Assembly: GCA_036897445.1 (NCBI GenBank)
Contig: JAYMTL010000090.1
Location: 19,085 to 83,084 of the forward strand
Reading direction: 5' to 3'
DNA length: 64,000 nucleotides
Source: Pelargonium tetragonum
Taxonomy: Eukaryota; Streptophyta; Magnoliopsida; Geraniales; Geraniaceae
The notes beneath the pieces were generated by a model. That model was given only the letters and a program-made list of their open reading frames with translations, made no database searches and was not told the DNA's origin. How positions within the stretch are numbered: position 1 is the first letter of the stretch; each line of letters starts with the position of its first letter. Made by a program: the position numbers and the translations under genes. This document shows, piece by piece, positions 1 to 13,438 of the stretch.

Positions 1-2320
1 CCGTTGAAGCTTTTTCTTGCCCCACAGGGTCCATAGAGTCCTCTTTCAGCCTAATCAAGGATAAAGGAAACGCTCTTTTAAAACTAAAGGGTCACTAAGG
101 ATACATATGGCAAGTAAAACCTTACGAATTAGAGTTTTTTTTTTGAACTTCCCCAGATATATTTCCCATCATAGTTTCTTTTTAGTGAGCTTCGAACAAT
201 TCTTGACATTGGATATATAAACGGGTTTCTATAGCAGCTTAGTAAAAAAAAGGGGGGTCCTGACTCTTAAAGATTTCCGTTGCTCTAGAGCTTCCTGAGG
301 AATAGGGGTTCTCTCTATCCTATCCCGTTTAATTAGAATAACTCGACTTAATTCTTTGAATTTAAGGAACAGGGTTAAGCTTTTTCTTAGAAAAGAATTT
401 CTATAAATGTCGAACCCTTACCTGTTCTATTCATAAGTAGTTAGCTTGAAGAGGTTTTGGATAAGTCATAAGGATTGCGTATAAAGCCTCAGTTAGTTTT
501 TTCTTGTTACTAAATTTATCTAATAACCCGCGGGGCTCCTTACCGTCCTTTTATTTTATAGGTACTGTAATAATCCCACAAGAGTCACTCATAGCATAGA
601 TAAAGAAGCCCTTTTACAATATCTCGCAAAACTGCCGCAGGTATGATAAAAGAATTTTTGGTCTCTTATTTAGGAGTACCCCAATTTATGAGACTAACCA
701 AGCGTACTCGTTGCGGATTAAAAAGAGAGGATATCCCTTTCCGAAAGACTCCTTAAAATTCCGTTAAAAACCTACAAGCGAGTTCTATCAAAAAATCTTG
801 TACGGAAAGCTCTCTATAACGAGTAAAACAGGTATATCCCGAGAAGCTTTATAAAAGGGCATTTATACTTTTCGGTTAAAGACTGGGATCTTTTTTGAAA
901 GGCTTTGTGCTGTATCAGGGGTCTGTTTTTCCGTATTCGAGGCTTAGTTAGCGCTGTTTAGCTATGAAAAACAAAAGAAAATGAATAACGCTTAGTTTAT
1001 AAGATTCCTGCTAAAAATAGAAAAAAGTTCATGTATTAATCGACTTTTTTATGATTTCACTTAGCAACTTACTTTTAGATAAGAGTAACGGATAATTCAA
1101 GTCTATTTATCTAAGTCATTTTACGTCTATAGGGACCCCTTAATTTCATAATTATGAGATATAGCTTTAGTTATAGGTCGATTTGACTTTGAAACTCAAA
1201 GGTAGTAAAGGTTTTATAGGTATGTATGGTATACACAATTTGTATATAAGAGCTTCCTTATTATTATTCAACTAGAGATGGGGCCGTTTGGCAAATCTAA
1301 GGGTCTAGCGTAGAGGCCCCTTCTTAAACTTTTCAATAAGTTTTTTATATTATACTAGCCCAGACCCGCCAAATTACTTTTTGTCATAATTCAACTACAA
1401 CCTCGAGTCCCAGCCTTTACTAAACTCAAAAGGGTCCGCCTCTCTTGGAATTTTATCCTTATAACCAACTATACGTATTCTAATATATCCCAAGGGGCTG
1501 TGTGCTTCCTATTCTTAAAAAGCACCTTACTCCCCTAATCTTTTTGCATTTTATTAGGTCTTATAAGGACTCTATAAATAGCTGAACTAAATCCTGTAAC
1601 TATAACGAATGCTATACAAACAAAAACCCATTACTAGTCAAAATAAAAAACGGGACTACGGGGCCCTCGTGATATAGAGGATCTCGGATCGAAAAAGAGA
1701 GCTCTCCCATAAACAAATCACGTTTAAAACGATAACGGATTCCAGCGTCTCTACTAAACTAAAAATCTTATCATTTTGTTGAACCTGAAGTTGACTTTTA
1801 CGAGCAATGGGTTCCCTTAAGAAAACCTAAAAAGCTGCTTTCTTATCTGATCAAGTGTAATAAGTTACAAGGTAACGAAGTTAAAGGAATTTCTATTTAA
1901 GTTTTTTTAGACTATAGCTAAGGGGTTATAAGAAGTTTAAAATGGGTACCCTTTACTAGGACAAAGAGTAAATGAACTATAAATGAAAGGGTTTTGCAAG
2001 AAATTTGAGTATATAACCTTACATGAGGACAATTTTTTCTATTGCCTCTACTACTCTTCTTCTGGAGCGCCCCTAGGTTATAGTGGGCTTTCATTCCTAA
2101 TAGTATAAGGTTAACAACATAGCAAACAAAAACCTTACTCTCGAGCCCATGCCAATATAAATTTTGAGTATATCCTTCTACTAGGAAAAGTTCAATTAAA
2201 TTCCTATCCTTTTTACTAGCACAAAGTCAAATGAGTTTCAATATGGGACTAAAGTAAGGGAAGAGAGATCTAAGAGTACACCCATTTCTTTCTAAAGCAT
2301 TATACTAGTGCCTTTAAGAG

Positions 2321-2340
2321 CCGCCCTTTTAGAGAGGCGG
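2321..2340. other. GC-rich hairpin CCGCC/GGCGG
   Basis: CCGCC at 2321-2325 can pair with GGCGG at 2336-2340 across a 10-base loop. The same five-base stem recurs at 10194-10209 with a different loop. The function is unknown. It may be one form of the dispersed GC mini-palindromes. Confidence 0.4.
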
Positions 2341-2877
2341 AGAAAGCATTTTTATTAATTATAGAATACCTCAAGAGTCGTTTGCTCTTGCTAATATAAA
2401 GAAAAATTAAGTTAAACCCATTTTTGATGCAAAGAGTGCTGGGAGCTAATAATACGCAATCTCTTATTAAATTAAGGACTTTTTGTGATTCCGTACTAAA
2501 GCTTTTATTCTCTAAGATTCTTTGTAAGGAGACTTTTATATCCCGGTCCCTGTCTAGAGTAATTAGGATTCCTGGAGCATAGGATATAACTAGAGTATAG
2601 TAAGTGGTCCTTCATCGAGCTTATCCTGATTGCGAAGTCTCCTAGTGAGTACAAGCTACTAAAAATCCTTCTTAGTTATTACAAAAAGTTCAGCAAGCTC
2701 TTAAAGGAAAAATGCACAATTTCATAAGTCTTCTGATGTAACAATTACTTAGTATAGAGAACTCTATTTCTGAAATATTGTGAGGGTTCTATTAGAGGAC
2801 TAAACCTCAGAATACACAAAAACAAAAATATATGGATATATTATACAAGGCCTTTTCCTTTTTGTATAACTGCACGT

Positions 2878-2943
2878 GGATACCCTTTTAACCACTAAAT
2901 TTACGGGTCAAAACTTATATTAACTACATACAAAGGGTATTCC
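2878..2943. repeat. Imperfect inverted repeat
   Basis: The left arm GGATACCCTTT (2878-2888) pairs with the right arm AAAGGGTATTCC (2932-2943), with one bulged base and a loop of about 43 bases. This is two GC mini-palindrome half-sites in opposite orientation. No gene is adjacent. Confidence 0.35.
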
Positions 2944-3953
2944 GATAACCAAGTAAATCAGAACATTCCAAATATAGAAAAAGGGCACCTAAAACTTTCC
3001 AGGATGGTCTGTAAAGAAAAGTCTAATTACAAAGTCAAATAAGATAACTTAAACATTTTAATAAAAAGCCTGTCCTACTAAACCCTATTTACAACAACGA
3101 TATGGAATCTATACTAATCCAAGACCTGTTATTTCTGAAGAATTTCATTTGTTAAAGGAACTAGCTCTCGATTGCCTATTTGTGTAATAGAACTCCTATA
3201 AAAGAAAATGCAAAGGGACGGGCCCCTTTTTTTCAGTTAACCCAGAGTCTGGATCTCTATTCAGTGTCACATATAAGCTAAGCTAAAAAGGAGTACCCTT
3301 AATTTTTTGTAAACCGAACAAAATCCAGGAAAAAGGCCTTGAAACTCCATATTGTGCAAGAAGCTTTTTCCTAAACCTCTACTCGACTGAAAACTTTTTT
3401 ATAAGGAATTCCCGTCTGTGAGCCCTCTGTAAAAAGTTTCGCTCTAAACTAAGTTATCAAAGTATTAGCATAATTCTACTCCTTAAGCGCTTGCTTGATA
3501 GAACCTCGTGGTTAAGCCCAAGTCCCCTCTCGCCTACGTAAAAGGGGCTCTTTTATGGAAAGCCGCAGTATAATAATCCTCCATTACGACTAAGAGAATT
3601 AAGCCTCGTAGTGTCAATAAAAATTTAAGGGCCTTAACAGGGCCTCTTTCTATTACTCAAAAGTTTTAACTCTTAAAATCCTAGAGACTTACCTCATACC
3701 AAGGGGAATGTCCCGACAAAACACTTACGCTACTCTTTTCGACTACAATACACTAGCTAAGAAAACTAAAGCATTCCCGGTTAAACCCCTCCTACTGCTT
3801 TACGTATATACGGAATAACAAAGTCTAAGGCCCAGAGCGCTCTTTAGGAATTGAGAAATTTTAATGTATTTAAGACCAATAAAACCCAGGTCGCTGTCAA
3901 GAAAGAAATAAGAATTTATATGAGCATTCAAGATTGTCTATACAGCTACAATT

Positions 3954-3980
3954 TGCCTAGATTCGAACCTTGGCATTCTT
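3954..3980 (-). other. tRNA T-arm-like hairpin
   Basis: Read on the minus strand, TGCC pairs with GGCA around a GGTTCGAAT-type loop. Six pairs and one A-A mismatch enclose GTTCGAAT. This resembles a tRNA T-arm, but no D-arm, anticodon arm or acceptor stem was found around it. It may be tRNA debris or chance, since GGTTCRA words are expected a few times in this much DNA. Confidence 0.25.
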
Positions 3981-4921
3981 TTAATAAACTTATGAAAAAA
4001 AGAAGTTACCCAGAGATATTTGGAGTATTGACAAACATACTATAAGGAAAACCCTTTTGCAGGAAAATAGGAGCTAAAAGAATTTATTCTATATTAACTC
4101 TATTTTAAGTGATTCCACCTCTAAAAAACTTTAACAACGGAGAAGGGGTGTGGCTTAACGCATCAGGTACTTATATAAGTATACAAGGATAAAGCGCTAT
4201 AAGACTAGAATAAATTATACTAAATACCGGCTAACTGCTTGGCGGGGGGAAAGATTTTATTAAAAGGGCTTGTTATTACAAGTTAGAAAAAGTCAATATG
4301 TGTTTTGGAGGAAAAGCTAACGCAAATTTAACAAATGCAGAAAGTATGCCATTATCAACAGGTGTATAAAATCAAACTTAGAATCAGTACTTTATTTTCC
4401 AGTTTTTAAATAAGGAGGAGGCGTTGAAATTGTCTACTTTTGCTCTTTTTTTACGGGACTCCTAGGTAGGAATAGGCCCTTTTTTCTCCTGGAGCTAGCT
4501 CTATTTTGAGTAGGGATCCCCGGAATTTTTAACTTGTTTAGTGAAGAAGTGCTAATTATATTATTTCTTTATGTAATGAGATTCCCTTTGATAAACTATA
4601 ATATATAGAAAGTCTACTCTACACTTTTTGAACTAAAGTACTAGAATTGCGCATTACGAGCATCCCTTTGCGGGGTTAGGGCAACCCACCTAAACTTTTA
4701 ATATTTAAGTGTCCTTTTTATACTAATATTACTTTGTTTGAAATCACTAGGTCCTGAATTTGGAGCAAAGTATCCCACTTTGTTTACTTCCTTTTAATTA
4801 ACTTTTTGAGAATAACTACTTATTTCGAAATTTCAGTAAAAATTCATAGCACAATTAAAAGGCAGGTACAGCTTTAAGAGCGAGCATATAGTAGCTATTA
4901 CTCTCTTAGTTTGCTCTTCCT

Positions 4922-4946
4922 GGGGTCTCCCTTAAGGGGCCGCCCC
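4922..4946. repeat. GC cluster with nested palindromes
   Basis: GGGG, CCC, GGGG and CCCC alternate over 25 bases. This gives a perfect 10-bp palindrome CCCTTAAGGG (4929-4938) overlapping a GGGG-ccg-CCCC hairpin (4936-4946). It is the densest GC cluster I found in the window and a clear member of the mini-palindrome class. Confidence 0.45.
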
Positions 4947-7900
4947 TCCGAGTGCTGCAGACATGAGTAAACTTTTGACCATTGTGTTAATAAAACTATA
5001 ATCTGTCTGGGAAAAGGCCCGAGCATTAGCAGCTGCAGGGATTAACAGGGTCAGCTTTACTAGGTTCATGTAGGCAGATTCTATAAAAAGTTGGATCCGC
5101 TTTTAGACTCTTAAATGAGTAGAGTTACTTTCGAATTAATATTGCACAAGAGGGCCTTTTTCTTATTCAAATAACTTATTAATCCGGTAGTATAAGTATT
5201 ATATATAAAATAAGATAAAAAGTCCTTTGTACCTGTACTTACTGCACACGACAAGGGGAAATACTCGCAGTTTCCGTCGAAAGGGTCTCGGGATAAGAGC
5301 TCTAACAATTTTATTCCTTTTATAGGTTCGAGCTCGAGTCCTTAATCCTGAGAAAGCAGGGGTTTCCTTTTCAAGTAAGTTAAGTAATACGCATTGTGGC
5401 AGAGTAAACAGGGCAGCCTCCCGGGACCCTTCAGTAAGATGTTTTTATTTATTAAATTCCTTAATGAGTAGTCGAGCTGTCTCAGACCGGAAAGCCTTAA
5501 GTTCAAGTCGCAGAGTATCCAGTAAAACGTTCTATTCACATTAGTTGAAACCTCTCTCTAATTATTCAAGCCTCTAAAGCGACCTTTTGGCTTGCTTTAT
5601 ATCTTAGATTTACGTTAGACTTCTATAAAAGTATAAAAGAAAACCTTACAAGAGGATAAGTACAATAGGCAGAAGAAGACTAACAACAACGGCAAGAGTC
5701 CAGCTAGGGTCTCCCTTACAAGGAGTACCTTAGGTATAGCTTATACAACTGCTACTAGGATCCCGAGAGGTACAGCTATGCTACAGAGTAATAAGATACA
5801 GAAACAGATAGCTCATTAAGAAACAAGCCATTTAGAAAAAGAATATAGTGAAAAAGGAGCTTCGCTTAAAAGACAAATTGACTTCACTAAACTAAGTGAA
5901 TTCTAAAAATTGATAGTTCAACGGAAGCAGATGAAGGAATTCTCGTCACAGTTTAGGATAACAAGCGCGCCCAAAACCCATTACTGAGGGTAGGAGCTAA
6001 GACCCCCCCTGGAATTTCTCTCAAAAACTTTCCTAATAGGGATAGGGAAAACCCCAAAATCTGTTATTCACAAAAACATCAAGGTAATATACCTAACTTT
6101 GCCTATTATTAGGGACTTTCTCGAAAGAGTACCACTAAAGGCTTACGTACTTTTTGACCTACCAAAGCAATGGCTTCTAAAGGGGCCTCTTAAGACTTAA
6201 GTAATATAAGGCATTAGCTCGGCTAGAAAGCAAACCTATTCCCTATGCTTGATAATACATTATCATTTCTTGTTTAGAGACTACGGTAAGAACCTCAATT
6301 AGCAAACTCTTTATTAACTAAAAAAACTGAAATCCAAGAATCAAGAGTAAGAAACCCTTTCCATTTTATATTAGCTTCTCCTTACTCCGTCGGATAACCT
6401 CGGATTGTTTCAGGATTCTGTCGGGTCTCTTGCTAGCTTTCTTTATCTTTAAGGAGGAATCGGCAAATCAAAAAAGGGTACACTCTTGCTTTAAAAGGGG
6501 TCTTTTTTGAACTTAATCTATTAGTAGATTTAGGAAAAGCCTTCATTTTGCTTCTACATCTTAATTGGGTGAGACTCCTTCTACAACAACAAGACTCCAA
6601 CTAAGGCACTTGTTTCTTATCTCCTGGGATACCCCTGAACAGTAAAGTTAATAAAAAAACAAGCGTATAGGATCCTTTTCTTGTAAATAAGATTTGAACT
6701 GTCCTATAATTAAGCCCTGTCTGTTTATAAATGTACTTATTCCTAAATTTGAGTTTCCTAGTACTTGCTAGAGCGGCTCTCAGTGCTCCTGACTTTGTTA
6801 TCAATACTAAGTAGGACTCTCCTTATATAAGTGCTTTCTTGTTCTATTTAAAAAAGCGCTTTCCCTAGTTAACTATTTCAGTAAGTTTAGTAAATCAGGG
6901 GGAGCGGTAGAATATTTAAAATAAAGAGGGATTGCTGCTTTAGCTAGTTAAGAAATTTCATTATAGCTGTGCCTAAATCGGTAATGTATGCAATGGCTAT
7001 TAGCCCTTTGATAGAAATCGTGTAACAGGAGTCCTTGTTGAAACAGATTCTTGTTAGAAGCCCCCTTCCTTTGCTCTAATTCAAGCTTGTAGTTTTCCCT
7101 TTTTTTTTCTATAGAAGAAAAGCTATTCAAGTGTATTAAGAAGCGTCAAAATTCTTAATATTGGTTAGGGTAAAACGCTAAGCTAGCTTCAGCACTCCAG
7201 TATAAGCCCTTACGTATAAACAAATTTGGGTCGGTACTACACAACAATACGCGTCTTTAAACGGGTTTCTCTTCTTCTTTGTTTCTTATAAGACTTGGTT
7301 TTAGTTGGGCACTTTGAACACAGCATAGGTGATACCCTGAGTTGTTAGATTTGGATCTTTAATTTAAGACAGGCCTATTCTATTGGAAATCTGTTAGATT
7401 GCTAAATCACGAAAGGGCGCGAGGATAAGCCGGGAATCGAGGTGGTTCCCTTTTTTAGTAAAACTAACCTAAAAATCCCACTCGTACTTTTCTTTCTTTT
7501 TGTAAAACAACCTTGTCCCTAAGCCTAGCTACTACCTGCGGTTATGCTAAAAAACTATACCTCCCACCAAGATTGACGGATTAAATAGCATAAAATTTGA
7601 ACCATATGTGTGCTTTGCCAAAAGGGACCCAGATTGCACTCGTATCTAATCTTGCAAGTCCTACAGCTCTCAGCTATTATTATTAACAAAAAGTCATAAG
7701 GTTTCCTCTTATTTTGTTTTCCCGAAACAACATACTATAAAAAGAAAAGTTAACTCGGATTCAAGTCTAGGAATTTTATACTCCTGCGTAGAAATATTTG
7801 CCTTTGTCTAATAAACTTTACCCCTTATGCGTAATCCTGTAAATCCCTTTTTTCTTTGAAACAGGGAGCTCTAAAAAAGGGTTGGGTGCTCCCACTATTT

Positions 7901-10193
7901 TAAAATCCCTACGCTTATACTAGATACTGGATTTAGTAAACCAAGAAACTAACTTCAACCATTATAAGACAAGCTCTTCCCAATTACTAGAGGATCCGGG
8001 TAAGTGCTAAGCTACTACTAAAGAACGTTACTTGACAATAAAAAAGAACCAGGTCGGGCTAAAACCAGTTAAGATAATCTTGAGGGTCCCGCTCCAGTAC
8101 TACTTAAAGCAAATTTTAGAAAAGAACTCCGTAATTTGGTTAACAAGTTTCCTAGAAGTCTGGCATCCCTTTTTATTTTAGACTTTTTTACTATACAGTA
8201 AAGGCATTATACAATAACTCCTATTAGTCAGGTAGGAGTGAAGACTGCTCGGGGGCTATGAGTACTTCTAATAAGGTAAGGAATTGAAGGAATACCCGCA
8301 ATCCTGCCCTAGTAATTAAAAGGAAAAGTAGTCCAGGAGTAGTAAAACTAAGTTAAAATGAAATCCGGAGAAGTTTATTTCCCGTAAAAGTAATGAGTTC
8401 CTGCTTTCTTCTGTTACAAGCTTCCTTTTAGGATTCCATAATTAGTACTGAATTAAGATAGGTAATATTATAATATAAAGAAAGGACTGTGCCCTCAAAG
8501 GACTCCATTAGATCCAGGGGAAGTTAGTATAGAAAAAGGTGGAGCTTCTTTATAGCTTTATAGAAGGTTATGCTTTTGGTTCCTTACATCCCGGGGTCCT
8601 GCTAAAAAAGAAACAACTAGTTATAAAGCGAGCCCCTTTACTAGTGTAGCCGGGATCGGATTGGCCGCTATTTCTTACACTTTATATAGCGTAGCGATCA
8701 AGACTAGCTTAGGCACTTGAGTAGTTTTGACTTTTACAGTTTTCTGAAGAAAAGGAGTATCCCTTAAAACCTAAATATATTTCAAAAAGAGTCTAATTAG
8801 AAGGTTACGGAGGAATACTAACTTAGCAACATACAAAGTATTATAGTACAGCCCGTGGTTAACGCTTGAAAGTTACTTGTATAAATTCAAAATTGAAATC
8901 TCGGGGATTCTAAACGGATATCGGATCGAGCAAGATTAAACAGATAACTTCAGAAACCTCGTCAATGCGCCCTTTTATGATTACTCACCCTTGATTTAGT
9001 TTGTAGTTAGCCTCGTTTACAGGGGTATAAAAAGTTCTTAACCAGGAGGATACCCCGATATATTCTTAAAAGGTTTTCTATAACAGATGAATAGCCAGAC
9101 AGGGACATAAGGTAACGGAAAAAACTTCCCCGAGGCGCTTACGAATTAATTATAGAACCAGTGCCTTATAGATAAGAAATTTTATATGAGAAGAATGCGT
9201 TACTTCCTACTTTGTTCCAAACCCTCCTAGCCTAGGAACCCGAATATAGCAGGCAAAGCGGGATGTCTTAGAAATTTACAAGTATATTTTCAGGATCTTC
9301 CTTGACAAAATTAGAAAGCCCACCAGAAAAGGGATTTACGTTAAGTAGTTGCCCCCTAGTGGTGTAAAAAAAGAGTTTTTTAAACTAATATCTATACAGC
9401 GTGGGTTGAGCTATAAAGGGAAACCCTACAAGATCGAGAAAGCTAAAAGAGTTCCCTTTTGTTTGCTACGGATAAGTCACATAAAAATGAAACATTATCA
9501 TATTTGGGAGTTATAAGGAACACTTACACTTCTTAGCTTGCAAAAGAGGGGTCCCTTCAACTGTATAAGTTATTTTGGGTTTTTCGAGGGAAGTCTAGGC
9601 GATCTACTAGAGTCCTTTTTAAGGCTCACTATTACAGGGGTTTTAACCTAATACGGAATACCCATCCCTGGAAGACTAAAAAAAGGAAGAATTCTACTCT
9701 ACACGTATATAAATCTGTGTCTTAAGTATTACTATAGCACTCAACGCTCGAATGTCTACGATTTGAAAAAATTAACGCTACTCTTATTATAATCAGATTC
9801 TACTTATTTAAATTAAAAGGGTTAGAATAGATTTGAACTTATCTTCGTATATCCTGCATGCAATAAGGGTTTTCAAAAACTTAAAAATGTCCTTTTTGTA
9901 AATTACGGGTTAAAGAAACTTTTAATAAAACAGGATTACTGAGTATTGCACTGACTTTTCGCGTATCTTAGAGTTAGAGGCTGTAATGTATTGTTTACTG
10001 AACTCCGTTTTCTAACATTTCAGATAGTTAGGAGGCTTTTTTCACGAGTAGCCTAGAAACTTTGCCTAGTAGCAGCAAGGGTTACCCAATATAAATTCAT
10101 TACAAGATTTAAGAAAATTCGAGGGTTATAAAACACCTTGAAAAGGAACGAAAATGAAAGAAATGCATGGCGCTTTTAAACGCGAGATAGGCC

Positions 10194-10209
10194 CCGCCAT
10201 AGAAGGCGG
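10194..10209. other. GC-rich hairpin CCGCC/GGCGG
   Basis: CCGCC (10194-10198) and GGCGG (10205-10209) are separated by the six-base loop ATAGAA. The same stem occurs at 2321-2340. No coding context is present. Confidence 0.4.
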
Positions 10210-11640
10210 TACCCCTATACAGCCCACTTTATAGACCGATATGAAGGCTTATTAACGAGAGTTGGATAATCAAGCATAAGTTTTCATTTAGGAAATCGGA
10301 GTAATCGTAGGATACACAATTAAAGCAAGCGTCAAACTAGAGCACTCTAAATTTCACAAGCCGTAATATCAAGGAATCCCGTCGGTAGACCCAAGAATCC
10401 TATGTAATTAAGAAACCCTTTCATTTTAGTATACTCAAATCAATTATATATAACTCACCTTAGTGCAGTGGAAGCGGAAAATGCAAAATTCTAATCACAT
10501 TCTCATAACCCATAACAAAAAAGCAATTCACGAGGGTAAATGAAACCTAGATCCAGGGGTGACAAAGCGCTAAACTACCAAAAAGCTTATTATGGACCTG
10601 TTGTCCTAAAGTTCAAGAATTTACTTCACTTTCTTTCTAAATACAGGGTTCTTTGGAATAAGGAGAATTAGGAATAAATGTTATACAGATAAAAAAATTC
10701 CCATTCCACTTGCTAAAATATACACTACCCCCGAAAGAATAAAGCTTTACTAATTTATTCGGAGTAAATAACACAAGGGTTGATGAGAGACTTTCAAACA
10801 AGCTAAAGCAGTATTCAAAGCGAGAATTGCACTAACTAAACCAGAGTAAAAGCCCGCCAAAAGATGTTAACTAAAATTCAAGCTGAAAGAGAAGGGGCGG
10901 ATTTACCATTAAGAAGGAAATTTTGACTCTTATTATTTTATTCAAAATTTATTTCACCCTTTTGGTTGGGCAAAGCGTTATCCTGAATACAACATTAGTT
11001 GAGTCTAACTTAGAATAAAGCCATGTGTTATATAAAGGAACTAGTAAAAGAGTGAAGAATTGAACTATATTCTGGAAAAACATGAAATCCCCTTCGCTTA
11101 CTCATCGACTAACCCCAATTAAGTATCACTTCAGCAAGCTGGGTTTTGTAATAAGCTTGACTTTAATTACCTTTTATATCCCTTTTCAAAGTGCTAAACG
11201 AGACGAAACCCAAGTCCTTTGATGTTGATATATTTCTACTAAAAAATACACTTGGGGGATGGATTTCTGATACAAACTAAAAGAGTTCCAAGGCATATAA
11301 ACCGCGGGGTAACCTTGAAAAGTAAACAGTCTATAAATTTGAATTTAATAGAACTTCACAACAAAAATGGCCTCTGAACTTCTTAGTTATACACCGGGTA
11401 AAGAAACTCCGACTAAAGTTCAAAAAGGGGATCGTATAAACCACAAAAAAGAATCTTAAGAATTGAGGGATCCCTGCCAAAGCATTCCGAGAGAAGTCAA
11501 ACTAGACCTGTACGAACAAATTTCGAAAGTAGTAATAAAAAAAGTTTTTCTGTAGCTTTATACTTAGGAAGAGCGTACTCTATAAAACGAGGCATATCCC
11601 TAAAAAGAAACAACTTTCTATTCTATAATTCTATAAAAAC

Positions 11641-11690
11641 CAGTTAAAAGCACAGTCGCCGAGTGGATTTTCCTGCAATCCAGGCTTGTT
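11641..11690 (+). other. tRNA D-arm-like fragment, Cys-like anticodon
   Basis: The words GTCGCCGAGTGG (11654-11665) and CCTGCAATCCAGG (11671-11683) resemble the D-arm and anticodon region of a tRNA. The second word would place GCA in the anticodon, and its ends CCTG/CAGG pair. The distance between the two is too short for a normal tRNA. No T-arm or acceptor pairing was seen. This is likely decayed or chimeric tRNA sequence. Confidence 0.25.
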
Positions 11691-11876
11691 TTGTTGTATC
11701 GGGTATAAGAGTGAAATTTCCTTGTAAAATGTTAATAGGCCCCAGTAAGAGATAAAAGGATCGGAAGGACGTAGCTTAGGTATAAGACAGGGGCTGCAAT
11801 ATAATTAGAATCCTGCCTTTCCTTGCTGGTAAGAAAGAATTTAGGAACCATTCTGTAAGGTAGGAGCAGCCGCCCT

Positions 11877-11893
11877 TAATATCTAAGATATTA
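11877..11893. repeat. 17-base palindrome
   Basis: TAATATCT and AGATATTA are perfect complements around a single A. It is AT-rich, and the core resembles the TAGATATCTA-type palindromes at 33224-33239 and 40678-40699. Confidence 0.4.
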
Positions 11894-13412
11894 CCTAGAA
11901 AAAGAAATTTCATAAAAAGGAATTATCCTTCCGCTTTGTGCAAGAATCTTTATAAAAATGCGGCCCTTTTAAGATTAAGAGAATAAGGTAATGTAAGCAT
12001 CATCCAGGCCTCCTGTTCACTAAAGCTCCTTATTCATTATATATTGTACTTACTCGTTAAGATTAAGAAACATGTAGTAGCAAACATTGCTGATGAAAGG
12101 CCCTCCTTGTTATTGGATGCTACACCCTTAAGGAATTCAACTAAACGTTAACTTAGTAAGAAACGGAACGGCACTTTTACCCCTTAGGTTTACCAATTCC
12201 TGATATTACTAGAATTCCCTGATACTAAAACAAGCATTATAGGAAACCCTTGTGTGTTCATTTCCTAATTAAGATTCTTATTAGAGTTTTTCCTAGTTCG
12301 TTAGGAATTCTTGCTTTTGATTACCTAGAATAAATCTTCCTTGGTAGCGAGTACACTCCTAAGATAGCTACTCCTTCTAAGTTTTATAGGGATCCCTTTA
12401 GTCCTAATTGCCAGGGCACTGCTTCAACTCTAGCTTGATAACCTTACTAATCTCGGGAATTTGAGAGGTAAGATCCTCTTAAGGTTTCAGTAAGATATAG
12501 GTTCTAATCCCATAGCACTTCATAAATTCAAATAAAAGTTTAACTTTCGAGCTCTCGACCTTGCTAGATTTCATTAGCTTTACCCCTCATTTTCTTGATT
12601 ATCTAAAAAGGGGAACCCTGAGATCATAGGAACATAGGCGCTTCCCTTACTTTAAACAGCTGTTTCAACTTAAACTTCAGGAATAAAACAAGGTATTCTT
12701 CAGAATAATTATACAGAAAAAAGGAAAAACTTTAAGGAATTTAAATGCTTTCCATTTGGCCTTGTTAACTAAGAAGTTAGGCACATGCACAAGCAAATAA
12801 CACCTCTATTTATACTAGTATCCAAATAAACCCTAGGAAAACCTTATAGCCACCACCAATTGCTTACCTTGTTTTATACCCTTATTCAAAATACTCTTCA
12901 GAATACCCTGTTTCTTATGCACTATACCCTTTTTTTAAGTAGTCTTTCTTGATCAAAAGATTTGGCATTTGATGTAAAAATTTCAAAGTAGGTCTCACTT
13001 TCAAGTTGGGATTTCGCGTATGTTTCATGGCTAGCAAAAATTTATATCTGGTCTTTTAAATTGTAAAGTTAAAAATCCATTGGTTTACGCATCTTATCCT
13101 CGGTTTTAGTTTTCGGGAATTTCCTTGTGAGTAATCACTAAACTTTCTTTGTATTGTATAAAAGCAACTATATTAACAGTTGTCAATAAAACTTGACTAT
13201 TCCAAAGTTATGAGTCTCTGTAGAATTTTTGTAAGCACCTCGCAGTATAAAGTGGGCTTTGTTCTTTGGCTATTATAACAAACTCTGAGCAAGGATCAAG
13301 TCAAGTTGAAAAATTCTAATTTGTTTTTTAAGGGTTATAATTTCAAATTAAAACTGAGTCTTCCTTCTAGAACTTAGAATCCGGTATCCGCTTCACAGAA
13401 TGCTCCTTCTAT

Positions 13413-13438
13413 CATAAACTAAATGAATTTAGTTTATG
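13413..13438. repeat. Perfect 12-bp inverted repeat, 2-base spacer
   Basis: CATAAACTAAAT (13413-13424) and ATTTAGTTTATG (13427-13438) are exact reverse complements with GA between them. The unit could extrude as a cruciform or serve as a dimer binding site. No gene is near enough to assign an operator role. Confidence 0.6.

Larger units (their letters stand above)
1..3950. other. Non-coding background, 5' end of window
   Basis: No gene seen. Stops are dense in every frame. The stretch holds many short GC-rich quasi-palindromes in AT-rich DNA, such as GGGTACCC at 1944-1951, GGGGCCC at 1660-1666 and GGGCCCC at 3220-3226. Two small inverted repeats are noted separately (2321-2340 and 2878-2943). 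The motif GGTCCATAGAGTC at 28-40 recurs with one change at 17219-17231. An LSU-rRNA-like 12-mer at 1596-1607 was considered and rejected. Confidence 0.6.
3981..11640. other. Non-coding background
   Basis: No gene seen. Small ORFs of 60-67 codons on the minus strand at 5.1-7.1 kb have no recognisable features and match chance expectation. The interval carries a compact GC cluster at 4922-4946, a CCGCC/GGCGG hairpin at 10194-10209 and the usual scattered GGG-n-CCC motifs. A base count of 7501-7680 (both strands) gave 11 TAG, 9 TAA and 3 TGA. Confidence 0.55.

Noticed and set aside
1596-1607. GTAACTATAACG, identical to a conserved LSU rRNA word
   Set aside because: The AAGGTAGCG that should follow is absent, so it is taken as chance.
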